A stretch of DNA of 64,000 bases from Dermacentor variabilis (taxonomy: Eukaryota; Arthropoda; Arachnida; Ixodida; Ixodidae): the NCBI RefSeq assembly GCF_050947875.1, contig NW_027460412.1, positions 1,798,001 to 1,862,000 of the forward strand, written 5' to 3'. The translations under genes were made by a program, and so were the position numbers. Below are positions 9,066 through 19,970 of this stretch, in pieces. The number at the start of each line of letters is the position of its first letter. Positions within the stretch are counted from its first letter, which is position 1. Below the pieces are notes generated by a model. The model did not search any database. It was not told the origin of the DNA and was given only the letters and a program-made list of their open reading frames with translations.

Positions 9066-10276
9066 TCGCTAGGTGACTGGCGGCGACGTAAGGGGGAAAG
9101 TGAGCGACGACGTGGTGATGGCGAACGATGGGTGCCGACAGGGCGTCGAGGAGGCGGCGAAAACTCGTGGTCGGGAAGCATCGCATGCCCGGAGGTATCG
9201 TGGGAATAGGCATATCCAGGTGGTGCGACAGTAGCGTTAGCAGCTGGCATACGACGATGGCAGAAGCGCGCAACGTGGCCGGCGACACCGCAAGCGAAGC
9301 ATATGGGTCGGTTGTCGCGTGTGCGCCAAGGGGTCTGAACTGGGCGTCGAGATGGAACGGCAGGCGACGCGGGAGGAGGTGCAGCTTGAAGTCGCATTGG
9401 CGCCGGAAACGAGAACGTCGGCGGCGCAGGTCGCGCGGTGACTTCGGCATAGGTCAGAGGTGCAGCCACGGGAGGGCAGGGTTGGGCGAAAGGTAAAGAC
9501 CCAGCAAGTTCCTCGCGAATGGCCCGCCTAATGGGAGCAGCCAAAGATGTGTCAGGCTGGGGAGGTCCATCGTTGAGAGGCAGCATAGACAATTGGCGCG
9601 CCACCTCCTCACGAATGAAATCCTTAATCTCAACAGAGAGCGATGCTGCTGGCGTGGTGTGTGAGCGAAGCGTGAGGCCCGAGAGAGAGTCGCCAGGTGC
9701 GAGAGCGCTGCGCGCAAGGACCCTCTGTCGACGCAGCTCATCGAAGCTCTGGCAAAGAGTGACGACAGCTGCGACAGAAGTAGGGTTCCGCGCCAGGAGC
9801 ATTTGAAATGCGTCGTCCTCGATGCCCTTGAGGATGTGCTTCACCTTGTCCTCTTCAGGCATGGTGGAATCGACGCGGGCGCAAATATCAACGACATCCT
9901 CTATGTAACTAGTATAAGTCTCGCCGGGCTGTTGAGCGCGCTGGCGGAGGCGTTGTTCAGCACGGAGTTTTCGCAAGGCTGGGCGACCGAAGACTTCCGC
10001 GAATGCAGTTTTGAAAGCGGACCAAGTTTGGAGTTCCCGTTCGTGATTGTGGAACCAGAGGTTCGCAACGTCAGCAAGATAGAAGATGACGCTACGGAGC
10101 TTCGTCGGGTCATCCCACTTGTTGTGTTCACTGACGCGCTCGTAGGTAGAGAGCCAATCTTCTACGTCAGTCTCACCTGATCCGCTATAAACAGGAGGGT
10201 CCCGCTGCCGTTGCACGGCGCCGCACATGACAGGAACGGCAGATGCGCCAAGCGGATTGTTGGGAGCGTCGTTCAT
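9056..10276 (-). CDS. Gag polyprotein
   Basis: 406 residues from the first ATG (10274-10276 on the - strand) to TAG. The frame is open upstream to near the 5' LTR, but only through a non-ATG codon, so I choose the ATG 79 bp inside the LTR boundary. Residues about 25-185 form a retrotransposon Gag domain, with the pattern [16 protein letters not shown], then LWFHN, then a helical stretch through [12 protein letters not shown]. Residues 240-320 are proline- and alanine-rich. A CCHC zinc knuckle of the C-X2-C-X4-H-X4-C type lies at C326, C329, H334 and C339, for RNA binding. The tail at 382-402 is an arginine/serine-rich basic run. Role: particle assembly and RNA packaging. It is expressed from the 5' LTR, and a minority of ribosomes shift into pol at its last codons. 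Confidence 0.93.
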   Translation of the reverse strand: MNDAPNNPLGASAVPVMCGAVQRQRDPPVYSGSGETDVEDWLSTYERVSEHNKWDDPTKLRSVIFYLADVANLWFHNHERELQTWSAFKTAFAEVFGRPALRKLRAEQRLRQRAQQPGETYTSYIEDVVDICARVDSTMPEEDKVKHILKGIEDDAFQMLLARNPTSVAAVVTLCQSFDELRRQRVLARSALAPGDSLSGLTLRSHTTPAASLSVEIKDFIREEVARQLSMLPLNDGPPQPDTSLAAPIRRAIREELAGSLPFAQPCPPVAAPLTYAEVTARPAPPTFSFPAPMRLQAAPPPASPAVPSRRPVQTPWRTRDNRPICFACGVAGHVARFCHRRMPAANATVAPPGYAYSHDTSGHAMLPDHEFSPPPRRPVGTHRSPSPRRRSLSPLRRRQSPSEGN

Positions 10277-10355
10277 AGTAGCGGCTGGAGCAGATGTTAA
10301 AGTTCGGCTGCGAAGTTCCAGGGTGAGGTCGGGGAGTGCAGCACCTTCCACCAAA
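10277..10355 (-). other. 5' leader with primer-binding site
   Basis: 79 bp between the 5' LTR and the gag ATG. In element orientation it starts TTTGGTGGAAGGTGCTGC. The TGG beginning at 10353, two bases from the LTR, is a plausible primer-binding site (about 10336-10353) for a tRNA ending CCACCA. The tRNA is not identified. Confidence 0.55.
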
Positions 10356-10475
10356 TGTAATAAGATGATTTATTATGAGGCACTAGGCCCAGTCTAGTAG
10401 CACTGGCAGTAGACGAAAGCTGATCACGCGCACTGCCGACACAAGAGCGCCTTCTTCGTCTTCGTCTTCACCACA
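10356..10475 (-). repeat. 5' LTR of the Ty3/gypsy element
   Basis: 120 bp, identical to 5342-5461. On the + strand it is followed by GTAT (10476-10479), the second copy of the 4-bp target duplication, and then by satellite in register. This very short LTR must hold promoter, transcript start and poly(A) signal. Confidence 0.95.
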
Positions 10476-13400
10476 GTATGCATATCTTGTGGTTTTGCAG
10501 AAAACAACGTCCGCGTCTACCAAAAGATGCATGTGCATGCTGCAAACGCGTTTTGGCGCCAATCCGCACGCGGGTGCTAAAAAAAGCACCATCGGCATGC
10601 TCAGCACGTCGTTTGGTAGAAATCCACGTGCGCGTTCTGCCAAAAGCACCATTCGCATGCATATCTTGTGGTTTTGCAAAAAACAACGTCCGCGTCTACC
10701 AAAAGATTATGTGCATGCTGAAAACGCGTTTTGGCACCAATCTGTGCGCGGGTGCTAAAAAGAGCAGCATCGGCATCCTTAGGACGTCGTTTGCTAGAAA
10801 TCCACGTGCGCGTTCTGCTAAAAGCACCATTTGCATGCATACGTTGTGGTTTTGTAGAAAACAACGTCCGCGTCTACCAAAAGATGCATGTGCATGCTTA
10901 AAACGCGTTTTGGCACAAATCCGTGCGCGGGTGCTAAAAAGAGCACCGTCGGCATGCTTAGCACGTCGTTTGGTAGAAATCCACGTGCGCGTTATGCCAA
11001 AAGCACCATTTCCATGCATATCTTGTGGTTTTGCAGAACACAACGTCCGCGTCTATCAAAAGGTGCATGTGCATGCTTAAAACGCGTTTTGGCACAAATC
11101 CATGCGTGGGTGCTAAAAAGAGCACCATCGGCATGCTAAACACGTCGTTTGGTAGAAATCCACGTGCGCGTTCTGCCAAAAGCACCATGACCATGCATAT
11201 GTTGTGGTTTTGCAGAAAACAACGTCCGTGTCTACCAGAAGATGCATGTGCATGCTCAAAACGCGTTTTGGCACAAATCCATGCGCGGGTGCTAAATAGA
11301 GCAGCATCGGCATGCTTAGCACGTCGTTTGGTAGAAATCCACGTGCGCGTTCTGCCAAAAGCACCATTTGCATGCATATGTTGTGGTTTTGCAGAAAACA
11401 ACATCCGCGTGTATCAAAAGATGCATGTGCATGCTTAAAACGCGTTTTGGCACAAATCCAAGCGCGGGTGCTAAAACGAGCACCATCGGCATGCTTAGCA
11501 CGTCGTTTGGTAGAAATCCACGTGCGCGTACTGCCAAAAGCACCATTTGCATAAATATCTTGTGGTTTTGCAGAAAACAACGTCAGCGTCTACCAAAAGA
11601 TGCATGTGCATGCTCAAAACGCGTTTTGGCACAAATCCATGCGCGGGTGCTAAATAGAGCAGAATCGGCATGCTTAGGACGCCGTTTGGTAGAAATCCAC
11701 GTGCGCGTTCTGCCAAAAGCACCATTTGCATGCATATCTTGTGGTTTTGCAGAAAACAACGTCCGCGTCTACCAAAAGATGCATGTGCATGCTTAGCAAA
11801 CGTTTGGGCACCAATCCGTGCGCGGGTGCTAAAAAGAGCAGCATCGGCATCCTTAGGACGTCGTTTGCTAGAAATCCACGTGCGCGTTCTGCTAAAAGCA
11901 CCATTTGCATGCATATGTTGTGGTTTTGTAGAAAACAACGTCCGCGTCTACCAAATGATGCATGTGCATGCTGAAAACGCGTTTTGGCACCAATCCGTGC
12001 GCGGGTGCTAAAAAGAGCAGGATCGGCATGCTTAGGACGTCGTTTGGTAGAAATCCACGTGTTCGTTCTGCCAAAAGCACCATTTGCATGCATATGTTGT
12101 GGTTTTGCAGAAAACAACATCCGCGTGTATCAAAAGATGCATGTGCATGCTTAAAACGCGTTTTGGCACAAATCCAAGCGCGGGTGCTAAAAAGAGCACC
12201 ATCGGCATGCTTAGCACGTCGTTTGGTAGAAATCCACGTGCGCGTTATGCCAAAAGCACCATTTCCATGCATATCTTGTGGTTTTGCAGAACACAACGTC
12301 CGCGTCTATCAAAAGGTGCATGTGCATGCTTAAAACGCGTTTTGGCACAAATCCATGCGTGGGTGCTAAAAAGAGCACCATCGGCATGCTAAGCACGTCG
12401 TTTGGTAGAAATCCACGTGCGCGTTCTGCCAAAAGCACCATGTCCATGCATATCTTGTGGTTTTGCAGAAAACAACGTCCGTGTCTACCAGAAGATGCAT
12501 GTGCATGCTCAAAACGCGTTTTGGCACAAATCCATGCGCGGGAGCTAAATAGAGCAGCATCGGCATGCTTAGCACGTCGTTTGGTAGAAATCCACGTGTG
12601 CGTTCTGCCAAAAGCACCATTTGCATGCATATGTTGTGGTTTTGCAGAAAACAACATCCGCGTGTATCAAAAGATGCATGTGCATGCTTAAAACGCGTTT
12701 TGGCACAAATCCAAGCGCGGGTGCTAAAAAGAGCACCATCGGCATGCTTAGCACGTCGTTTGGTAGAAATCCAGGTGCGCGTACTGCCAAAAGCACCATT
12801 TGCATAAATATCTTGTGGTTTTGCAGAAAACAACGTCCGCGTCTACCAAAAGATGCATGTGCATGCTCAAAACGCGTTTTGGCACAAATCCATGCGCGGG
12901 TGCTAAATAGAGCAGAATCGGCATGCTTAGCACGCCGTTTGGTAGAAATCCACGAGCGCGTTCTGCCAAAAGCACCATGTCCATGCATATCTTGTGGTTT
13001 TGCAGAAAACAACGTCCGTGTCTACCAGAAGATGCATGTGCATGCTCAAAACGCGTTTTGGCACAAATCCATGCGCGGGTGCTAAATAGAGCAGCATCGG
13101 CATGCTTAGCACGTCGTTTGGTAGAAATCCACGTGCTCGTTCTGCCAAAAGCACCATTTGCATGCATATGTTGTGGTTTTGCCGAAAACAACATCCGCGT
13201 GTATCGAAAGATGCATGTGCATGCTTAAAACGCGTTTTGGCACAAATCCAAGCGCGGGTGCTAAAAAGAGCACCATCGGCATGCTTAGCACGTCGTTTGG
13301 TAGAAATCCACGTGCGCGTACTGCCAAAAGCACCATTTGCATAAATATCTTGTGGTTTTGCAGAAAACAACGTCAGCGTCTACCAAAAGATGCATGTGCA

Positions 13401-14239
13401 TGCTCAAAACGCGTTTTGGCACAAATCCATGCGCGGGTGCTAAATAGAGCAGAATCGGCATGCTTAGCACGCCGTTAGGGAGAAATCCACGAGCGCGTTC
13501 TGCCAAAAGCACCATTTGCATGCTTATCTTGTGGTTTTGCAGAAAACAACGTCCGCATCTACCAAAAGATGGATGTGCATGCTTAACAAGCGTTTGGGCA
13601 CCAATCCGTGCGCGGGTGCTAAAAAGAGCAGCATCGGCATCCTTAGGACGTCGTTTGCTAGAAATCCACGTGCGCGTTCTGCTAAAAGCACCATTTGCAT
13701 GCATATGTTGTGGTTTTGTAGAAAACAACGTCCGCGTCCACCAAAAGATGCATGTGCATGCTGAAAACGCGTTTTGGCACCAATCCGTGCGCGGGTGCTA
13801 AAAAGAGCAGGATCGGCATGCTTAGGACGTCGTTTGGTAGAAATCCACGTGTTCGTTCTGCCAAAAGCACCATTTGCATGCATATGTTGTGGTTTTGCAG
13901 AAAACAACATCCGCGTGTATCAAAAGATGCATGTGCATGCTTAAAACGCGTTTTGGCACAAATCCAAGCGCGGGTGCTAAAAAGAGCACCATCGGCATGC
14001 TTAGCACGTCGTTTGGTAGAAATCCACGTGCGCGTTATGCCAAAAGCACCATTTCCATGCATATCTTGTGGTTTTGCAGAACACAACGTCCGCGTCTATC
14101 AAAAGGTGCATGTGCATGCTTAAAACGCGTTTTGGCACAAATCCATGCGTGGGTGCTAAAAAGAGCACCATCGGCATGCTAAGCACGTCGTTTGGTAGAA
14201 ATCCACGTGCGCGTTCTGCCAAAAGCACCATGTCCATGC
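10476..14239. repeat. 179-bp satellite array, segment A
   Basis: About 21 monomers. Up to about 10870 it continues the left segment's colinearity with 28551-28945 (offset 18075, with a 1-bp deletion near 10707). Beyond that, sub-blocks recur at offsets of 1,253 bp (7 monomers, for example 11025 and 12278) and 1,790 bp (10 monomers, for example 11892 and 13682). No gene is present. Confidence 0.93.
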
Positions 14240-17200
14240 ATATCTTGTGGTTTTGCAGAAAACAACGTCCGTGTCTACCAGAAGATGCATGTGCATGCTC
14301 AAAACGCGTTTTGGCACAAATCCATGCGCGGGTGCTAAATAGAGCAGCATCGGCATGCTTAGCACGTCGTTTGGTAGAAATCCACGTGCTCGTTCTGCCA
14401 AAAGCACCATTTGCATGCATATGTTGTGGTTTTGCCGAAAACAACATCCGCGTGTATCGAAAGATGCATGTGCATGCTTAAAACGCGTTTTGGCACAAAT
14501 CCAAGCGCGGGTGCTAAAAAGAGCACCATCGGCATGCTTAGCACGTCGTTTGGTAGAAATCCACGTGCGCGTTCTGCCAAAAGCACCATGTCCATGCATA
14601 TCTTGTGGTTTTGCAGAAAACAACGTCCGTGTCTACCAAAAGATGCATGTGCATGCTTAACAAGCGTTTTGACACAAATCCATGTGCGGGTGCTAAAAAG
14701 AGCAGCATCGGCATGCTTAGCGCGCCGTTTGGTAGAAATCCACGTGCGCGTTCTGCCAAAAGCATAATTTGCATGCATTTCTTGTATTTTTACAGAAAAC
14801 AACGTCCGCGTCTGCCAAAAGATACATGTGTATGCTTAACAAGCGTTTTGGCACAAATCCATGTGCGGGGGCTAAAAAGTGCAGCATCGGCATGCTTAGC
14901 AGGTCGTTTGGTAGAAATCCACGTGCGCGTTCTGCCAAAAGCACCATTTGCATGCATATCTTGTGGTTTTGCAGAAAACAACGTCGGCGTCTACCAAAAG
15001 ATGCATTTGCATGCTTAAAACGCGTTTTGCCACAAATCCATGCGCGGGTGCTAAATAGAGCAGAATCGGCATGCTTAGCACGCCGTTTGGTAGAAATCCA
15101 CGTGCGCGTTCTACCAAAAGCACCATTTGCATGCATATCTTGTGGTTTTGCAGAAAACAACGTCCGCGTCTACCAAAAGGTTGCATGTGCATGCTTAACA
15201 AGCGTTTGCGCACAAATCCATGTGCGGGTGCTCAAAAAAGAGCAGCATCGGCATGCTTAGCACGCCGTTTGGTAGAAATCCACGTGCGCGTTCTGCCAAA
15301 AGCACCATTCGCATGCATATCTTGTGGTTTTGCAGAAAACAACGTCCGCGTCTACCAAAAAAAGCATGTGCATGCTTAACAAGCGTTTCGGCACAAATCC
15401 ATGTGCGGGTGCTAAAAGAGCAGCATCGGTATGCTTAGCACGCCGTTTGGTAGAAATCCACGTGCGCGTTCTGCCAAAAGCACCATTTGCATGCCTATCT
15501 TGTGGTTTTGCAGAAAACAACGTCGGCGTCTACCAAAAGATGCATTTGCATGCTTAAAACGCGTTTTGGCACAAATCCATGCGCGGGTGCTAAAAAAAGC
15601 ACCATCGGCATGCTTAGCACGTCGTTTGGTAGAAATCCACGTGCGCCTTCTGCCAAAAGCACCATTTGCATGCATATCTTGTGGTTTTGCAGAAAACAAC
15701 GTCGACGTCTACCAAAAGATGCATTTGCATGCTTAAAACGCGTTTTCGCACCAATCCGTGCGCGGGTGCTCAAAAAGGAGCAGCATCGGCATGCTTAGCA
15801 CGCCGTTTGGTAGAAATCCACGTGCGCGTTCTGCCAAAAGCACCATTCGCATGCATATCTTGTGGTTTTGCAGAAAACAACGTCCGCGTCTACCAAAAAA
15901 AGCATGTGCATGCTTAACAAGCGTTTCGGCACAAATCCATGTGCGGGTGCTAAAAGAGCAGCATCGGTATGCTTAGCACGCCGTTTGGTAGAAATCCACG
16001 TGCGTGTTCTGCCAAAAGCACCATTTGCATGCCTATCTTGTGGTTTTGCAGAAAACAACGTCGGCGTCTACCAAAAGATGCATTTGCATGCTTAAAACGC
16101 GTTTTGGCACAAATCCATGCGCGGGTGCTAAAAAAAGCACCATCGGCATGCTTAGCACGTCGTTTGGTAGAAATCCACGTGCGCCTTCTGCCAAAAGCAC
16201 CATTTGCATGCATATCTTGTGGTTTTGCAGAAAACAACGTCGACGTCTACCAAAAGATGCATTTGCATGCTTAAAACGCGTTTTCGCACCAATCCGTGCG
16301 CGGGTGCTAAAAAGAGCAGGATCGGCATGCTTAGGACGTCGTTTGGTAGAAATCCACGTGCTCGTTCTGCCAAAAGCACCATTTGTATGCATATGTTGTG
16401 GTTTTGCAGAAAACAACATCCGCGTGTATCAAAAGATGCATGTGCATGCTTAAAGCGCGTTTTGGCACAAATCCAAGCGCGGGTGCTAAAAAGAGCACCA
16501 TCGGCATGCTTAGCACGTCGTTTGGTAGAAATCCACGTGCGCGTTATGCCAAAAGCACCATTTCCATGCATATCTTGTGGTTTTGCAGAACACAACGTCC
16601 GCGTCTATCAAAAGGTGCATGTGCATGCTTAAAACGCGTTTTGGCACAAATCCATGCGCGGGTGCTAAAAAGAGCACCATCGGCATGCTTAGTACGTCGT
16701 TTGGTAGAAATCCACGTGCGCGTTCTGCCAAAAGCACCATGTCCATGCATATCTTGTGGTTTTGCAGAAAACAACGTCCGCGTCTATCAAAAGATACATG
16801 TGCATGCTAAACAAGCGTTTTGGCACAAATCCATGTGCGGGTGCTAAAAAGAGCAGCATCGGCATGCTTAGCACGCCGTTTGGTAGAAATCCACGTGCGC
16901 GTTCTGATAAAATCACCATTCGTATGCATATCTTGTGGTTTTGCAGAAAACAACGTCCGCGTCTACCAAAAGATGCATGTGCATGCTGAAAACACGTTTT
17001 GGCGCCAATCCGCGCGCGGGTGCTAAAAAAAGCACCATCGGCATGCTCAGCACGTCGTTTGGTAGAAATCCACGTGCGCGTTCTGCCAAAAGCACCATTC
17101 GGATGCATATCTTGTGGTTTTGCAAAAAACAACGTCCGCGTCTACCAAAAGATGCATGTGCATGCTGAAAACGCGTTTTGGCACCAATCCGTGCGCGGGT

Positions 17201-19970
17201 GCTAAAAAGAGCAGCATCGGCATCCTTAGGACGTCGTTTGCTAGAAATCCACGTGCGCGTTCTGCTAAAAGCACCATTTGCATGCATATGTTGTGGTTTT
17301 GCAGAAAACAACGTCCGCGTCTACCAAAAGATGCATGTGCATGCTGAAAACGCGTTTTGGCACCAATCCGTGCGCGGGTGCTAAAAAGAGCAGGATCGGC
17401 ATGCTTAGGACGTCGTTTGGTAGAAATCCACGTGCTCGTTCTGCCAAAAGCACCATTTGCATGCATATGTTGTGGTTTTGCAGAAAACAACATCCGCGTA
17501 AATCAAAAGATGCATGTGCATGCTTAAAACGCGTTTTGGCACAAATCCAAGCGCGGGTGCTAAAAAGAGCACCATCGGCATGCTTAGCACGTCGTTTGGT
17601 AGAAATCCACGTGCGCGTTATGCCAAAAGCACCATTTCCATGCATATCTTGTGGTTTTGCAGAACACAACGTCCGCGTCTATCAAAAGGTGCATGTGCAT
17701 GCTTAAAACGCGTTTTGGCACAAATCCATGCGTGGGTGCTAAAAAGAGCACCATCGGCATGCTAAGCACGTCGTTTGCTAGAAATCCACGTGCGCGTTCT
17801 GCTAAAAGCACCATTTGCATGCATATCTTGTGGTTTTGCAGAAAACAACGTCCGTGTCTACCAAAAGATGCATGTGCATGCTTAACAAGCGTTTTGGCAC
17901 AAATCCATGTGCGGGTGCTAAAAAGAGCAGCATCGGCATGCTTAGCACGCCGTTTGGTAGAAATCCACGTGCGCCTTCTGATAAAAGCACCATTCGTATG
18001 CATATCTTGTGGTTTTGCAGAAAACAACGTCCGCGTCTACCAAAAGATGCATGTGCATGCTGAAAACACGTTTTGGCGCCAATCCGCGCGCGGGTGCTAA
18101 AAAAAGCACCATCGGCATGCTCAGCACGTCGTTTGGTAGAAATCAACGAACGCGTTCTGCCAAAAGCACCATTCGCATGCATATCTTGTGGTTTTGCAAA
18201 AAACAACGTCCGCGTCTACCAAAAGATGCATGTGCATGCTGAAAACGCGTTTTGGCACCAATCAGTGCGCGGGTGCTAAAAAGAGCAGCATCGGCATCCT
18301 TAGGACGTCGTTTGCTAGAAATCCACGTGCGCGTTCTGCTAAAAGCACCATTTGCATGCATATGTTGTGGTTTTGCAGAAAACAACGTCCGCGTCTACCA
18401 AAAGATGCATGTGCATGCTGAAAACGCGTTTTGGCACCAATCCGTGCGCGGGTGCTAAAAAGAGCAGGATCGGCATGCTTAGGACGTCGTTTGGTAGAAA
18501 TCCACGTGCTCGTTCTGCCAAAAGCACCATTTGCATGCATATGTTGTGGTTTTGCAGAAAACAACATCCGCGTATATCAAAAGATGCATGTGCATGCTTA
18601 AAACGCGTTTTGGCACAAATCCAAGCGCGGGTGCTAAAAAGAGCACCATCGGCATGCTTAGCACGTCGTTTGGTAGAAATCCACGTGCGCGTTATGCCAA
18701 AAGCACCATTTCCATGCATATCTTGTGGTTTTGCAGAAAACAACGTCCGCGTCTACCAAAAGATGCATGTGCATGCTCAAAACGCGTTTTGGCACAAATC
18801 CATGCGCGGGTGCTAAATAGAGCAGCATCGGTATGCTTAGCACCTCGTTTGGTAGAAATCCACGTGCGCGTTCTGCCAAAAGCACCATTTGCATGCATAT
18901 CTTGTTGTTTTGCAGAAAACAACGTCGGCGTCTACCAAAAGATGCATGTGCATGCTTAAAACGCGTTTTGGCACAAATCCATGCGCGGGTGCTAAAAAGA
19001 GCAGCATCGGCATGCTTAGCACGTCGTTTGGTAGAAATCCACGTGCACGTTCTGCCAAAAGCACCATTTGCATAAATATCTTGTGGTTTTGCAGAAAACA
19101 ACGTCCGCGTCTACCAAAAGATGCATGTGCATGCTCAAAACGCGTTTTGGCACAAATCCATGTGCGGGTGCTAAAAAGAGTAGCATCGGCATGCTTAGCA
19201 CGCCGTTTGGTAGAAATCCACGTGCGCGTTCTGCCAAAAGCACCATTTGCATGCATATCTTGTGGTTTTGCAGAAAACAACGTCCGCGGCTACCAAAAGA
19301 TGCATGTGCATGCTCAAAACGCGTTTTGGCACAAATGCATGCGCCGCTGCTAAAAAGAGCAGCAACGGCATGCTTAGGACATCGTTTGGTAGAAATCCAC
19401 GTGCGCGTTCTGGCAAAAGCACCATTTGCATGCATATATTGTGATTTTGCAGAAAACAACGTCCGCATTTACCAAAAGATGCATGTGCATGCTTAACAAG
19501 CGTTTTAGCACAAATCCATGTGCGGGTGCTAAAAAGAGCAGCATCGGCATGCTTAGCACGCTGTTTGGTAGAAATCCACGTGCGCGTTCTGCCAAAAGCA
19601 CCATTTGCATGCATATCTTGTGGTTTTGCAGAAAACAACGTCCGCGTCTAGCAAAAAAAGCATGTGCGTGCTTAACAAGCGTTTCGGCACAAATCCATGT
19701 GCGGGTGCTAAAAAGAGCAGCATCGGTATGCTTAGCACGCCGTTTGGTAGAAATCCACGTGCGCGTTCTGCCAAAAGCACCATTTGCATGCATATCTTGT
19801 GGTTTTGCAGAAAACAACGTCGGCGTCTACCAAAAGATGCATTTGCATGCTTAAAACGCGTTTTGGCACAAATCCATGCGCGGGTGCTAAAAAAAGCACC
19901 ATCCGCATGCTTAGCACGTCGTTTGGTAGAAATCCACGTGCGCCTTCTGCCAAAAGCACCATTTGCATGC
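14240..19970. repeat. 5,731-bp higher-order block, copy 1
   Basis: 32 monomers (plus 3 bp net). Every diagnostic monomer in it recurs 5,731 bp later. Examples are the variant with TTTCTTGTATTTTTACAG at about 14778 and 20509, and the GCTCAAAAAAGAGC insertion at about 15230 and 20961. The left breakpoint lies within 14235-14271, a stretch shared by both flanks. Block edges are therefore uncertain by about 35 bp. Confidence 0.88.
15235..16310. repeat. Local 538-bp (3-monomer) tandem duplication
   Basis: Two copies, about 15235-15772 and 15773-16310, nearly identical (one coding-visible change at about 16005). Both begin with an unusual GCTCAAAA insertion that lengthens the monomer. The same doubling occurs at about 20966-22041 in the second 5,731-bp block. 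The related segments near 41.2, 45.3 and 48.0 kb hold only one copy. Confidence 0.8.

Larger units (their letters stand above)
5342..10475 (-). mobile_element. Intact Ty3/gypsy-type LTR retrotransposon
   Basis: A 5,134-bp element in reverse orientation. Its two 120-bp LTRs (5342-5461 and 10356-10475) are identical over all 120 positions. It is bounded by the 4-bp duplication GTAT (5338-5341 and 10476-10479). In element order it contains 5' LTR, primer-binding site, gag, a -1 frameshift signal, pol (protease, RT, RNase H, integrase) and 3' LTR. The order RT-RNaseH-integrase defines the Ty3/gypsy (Metaviridae) class. The short LTR, separate gag and pol frames and GPY/F integrase tail are reminiscent of the Mag-type branch, but placement needs a phylogeny. 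There is no env: only 37 bp separate the pol stop from the 3' LTR. All frames are uninterrupted, so the copy may be competent. Empty sites survive at 28551-28554 and 29616-29619. Confidence 0.96.
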
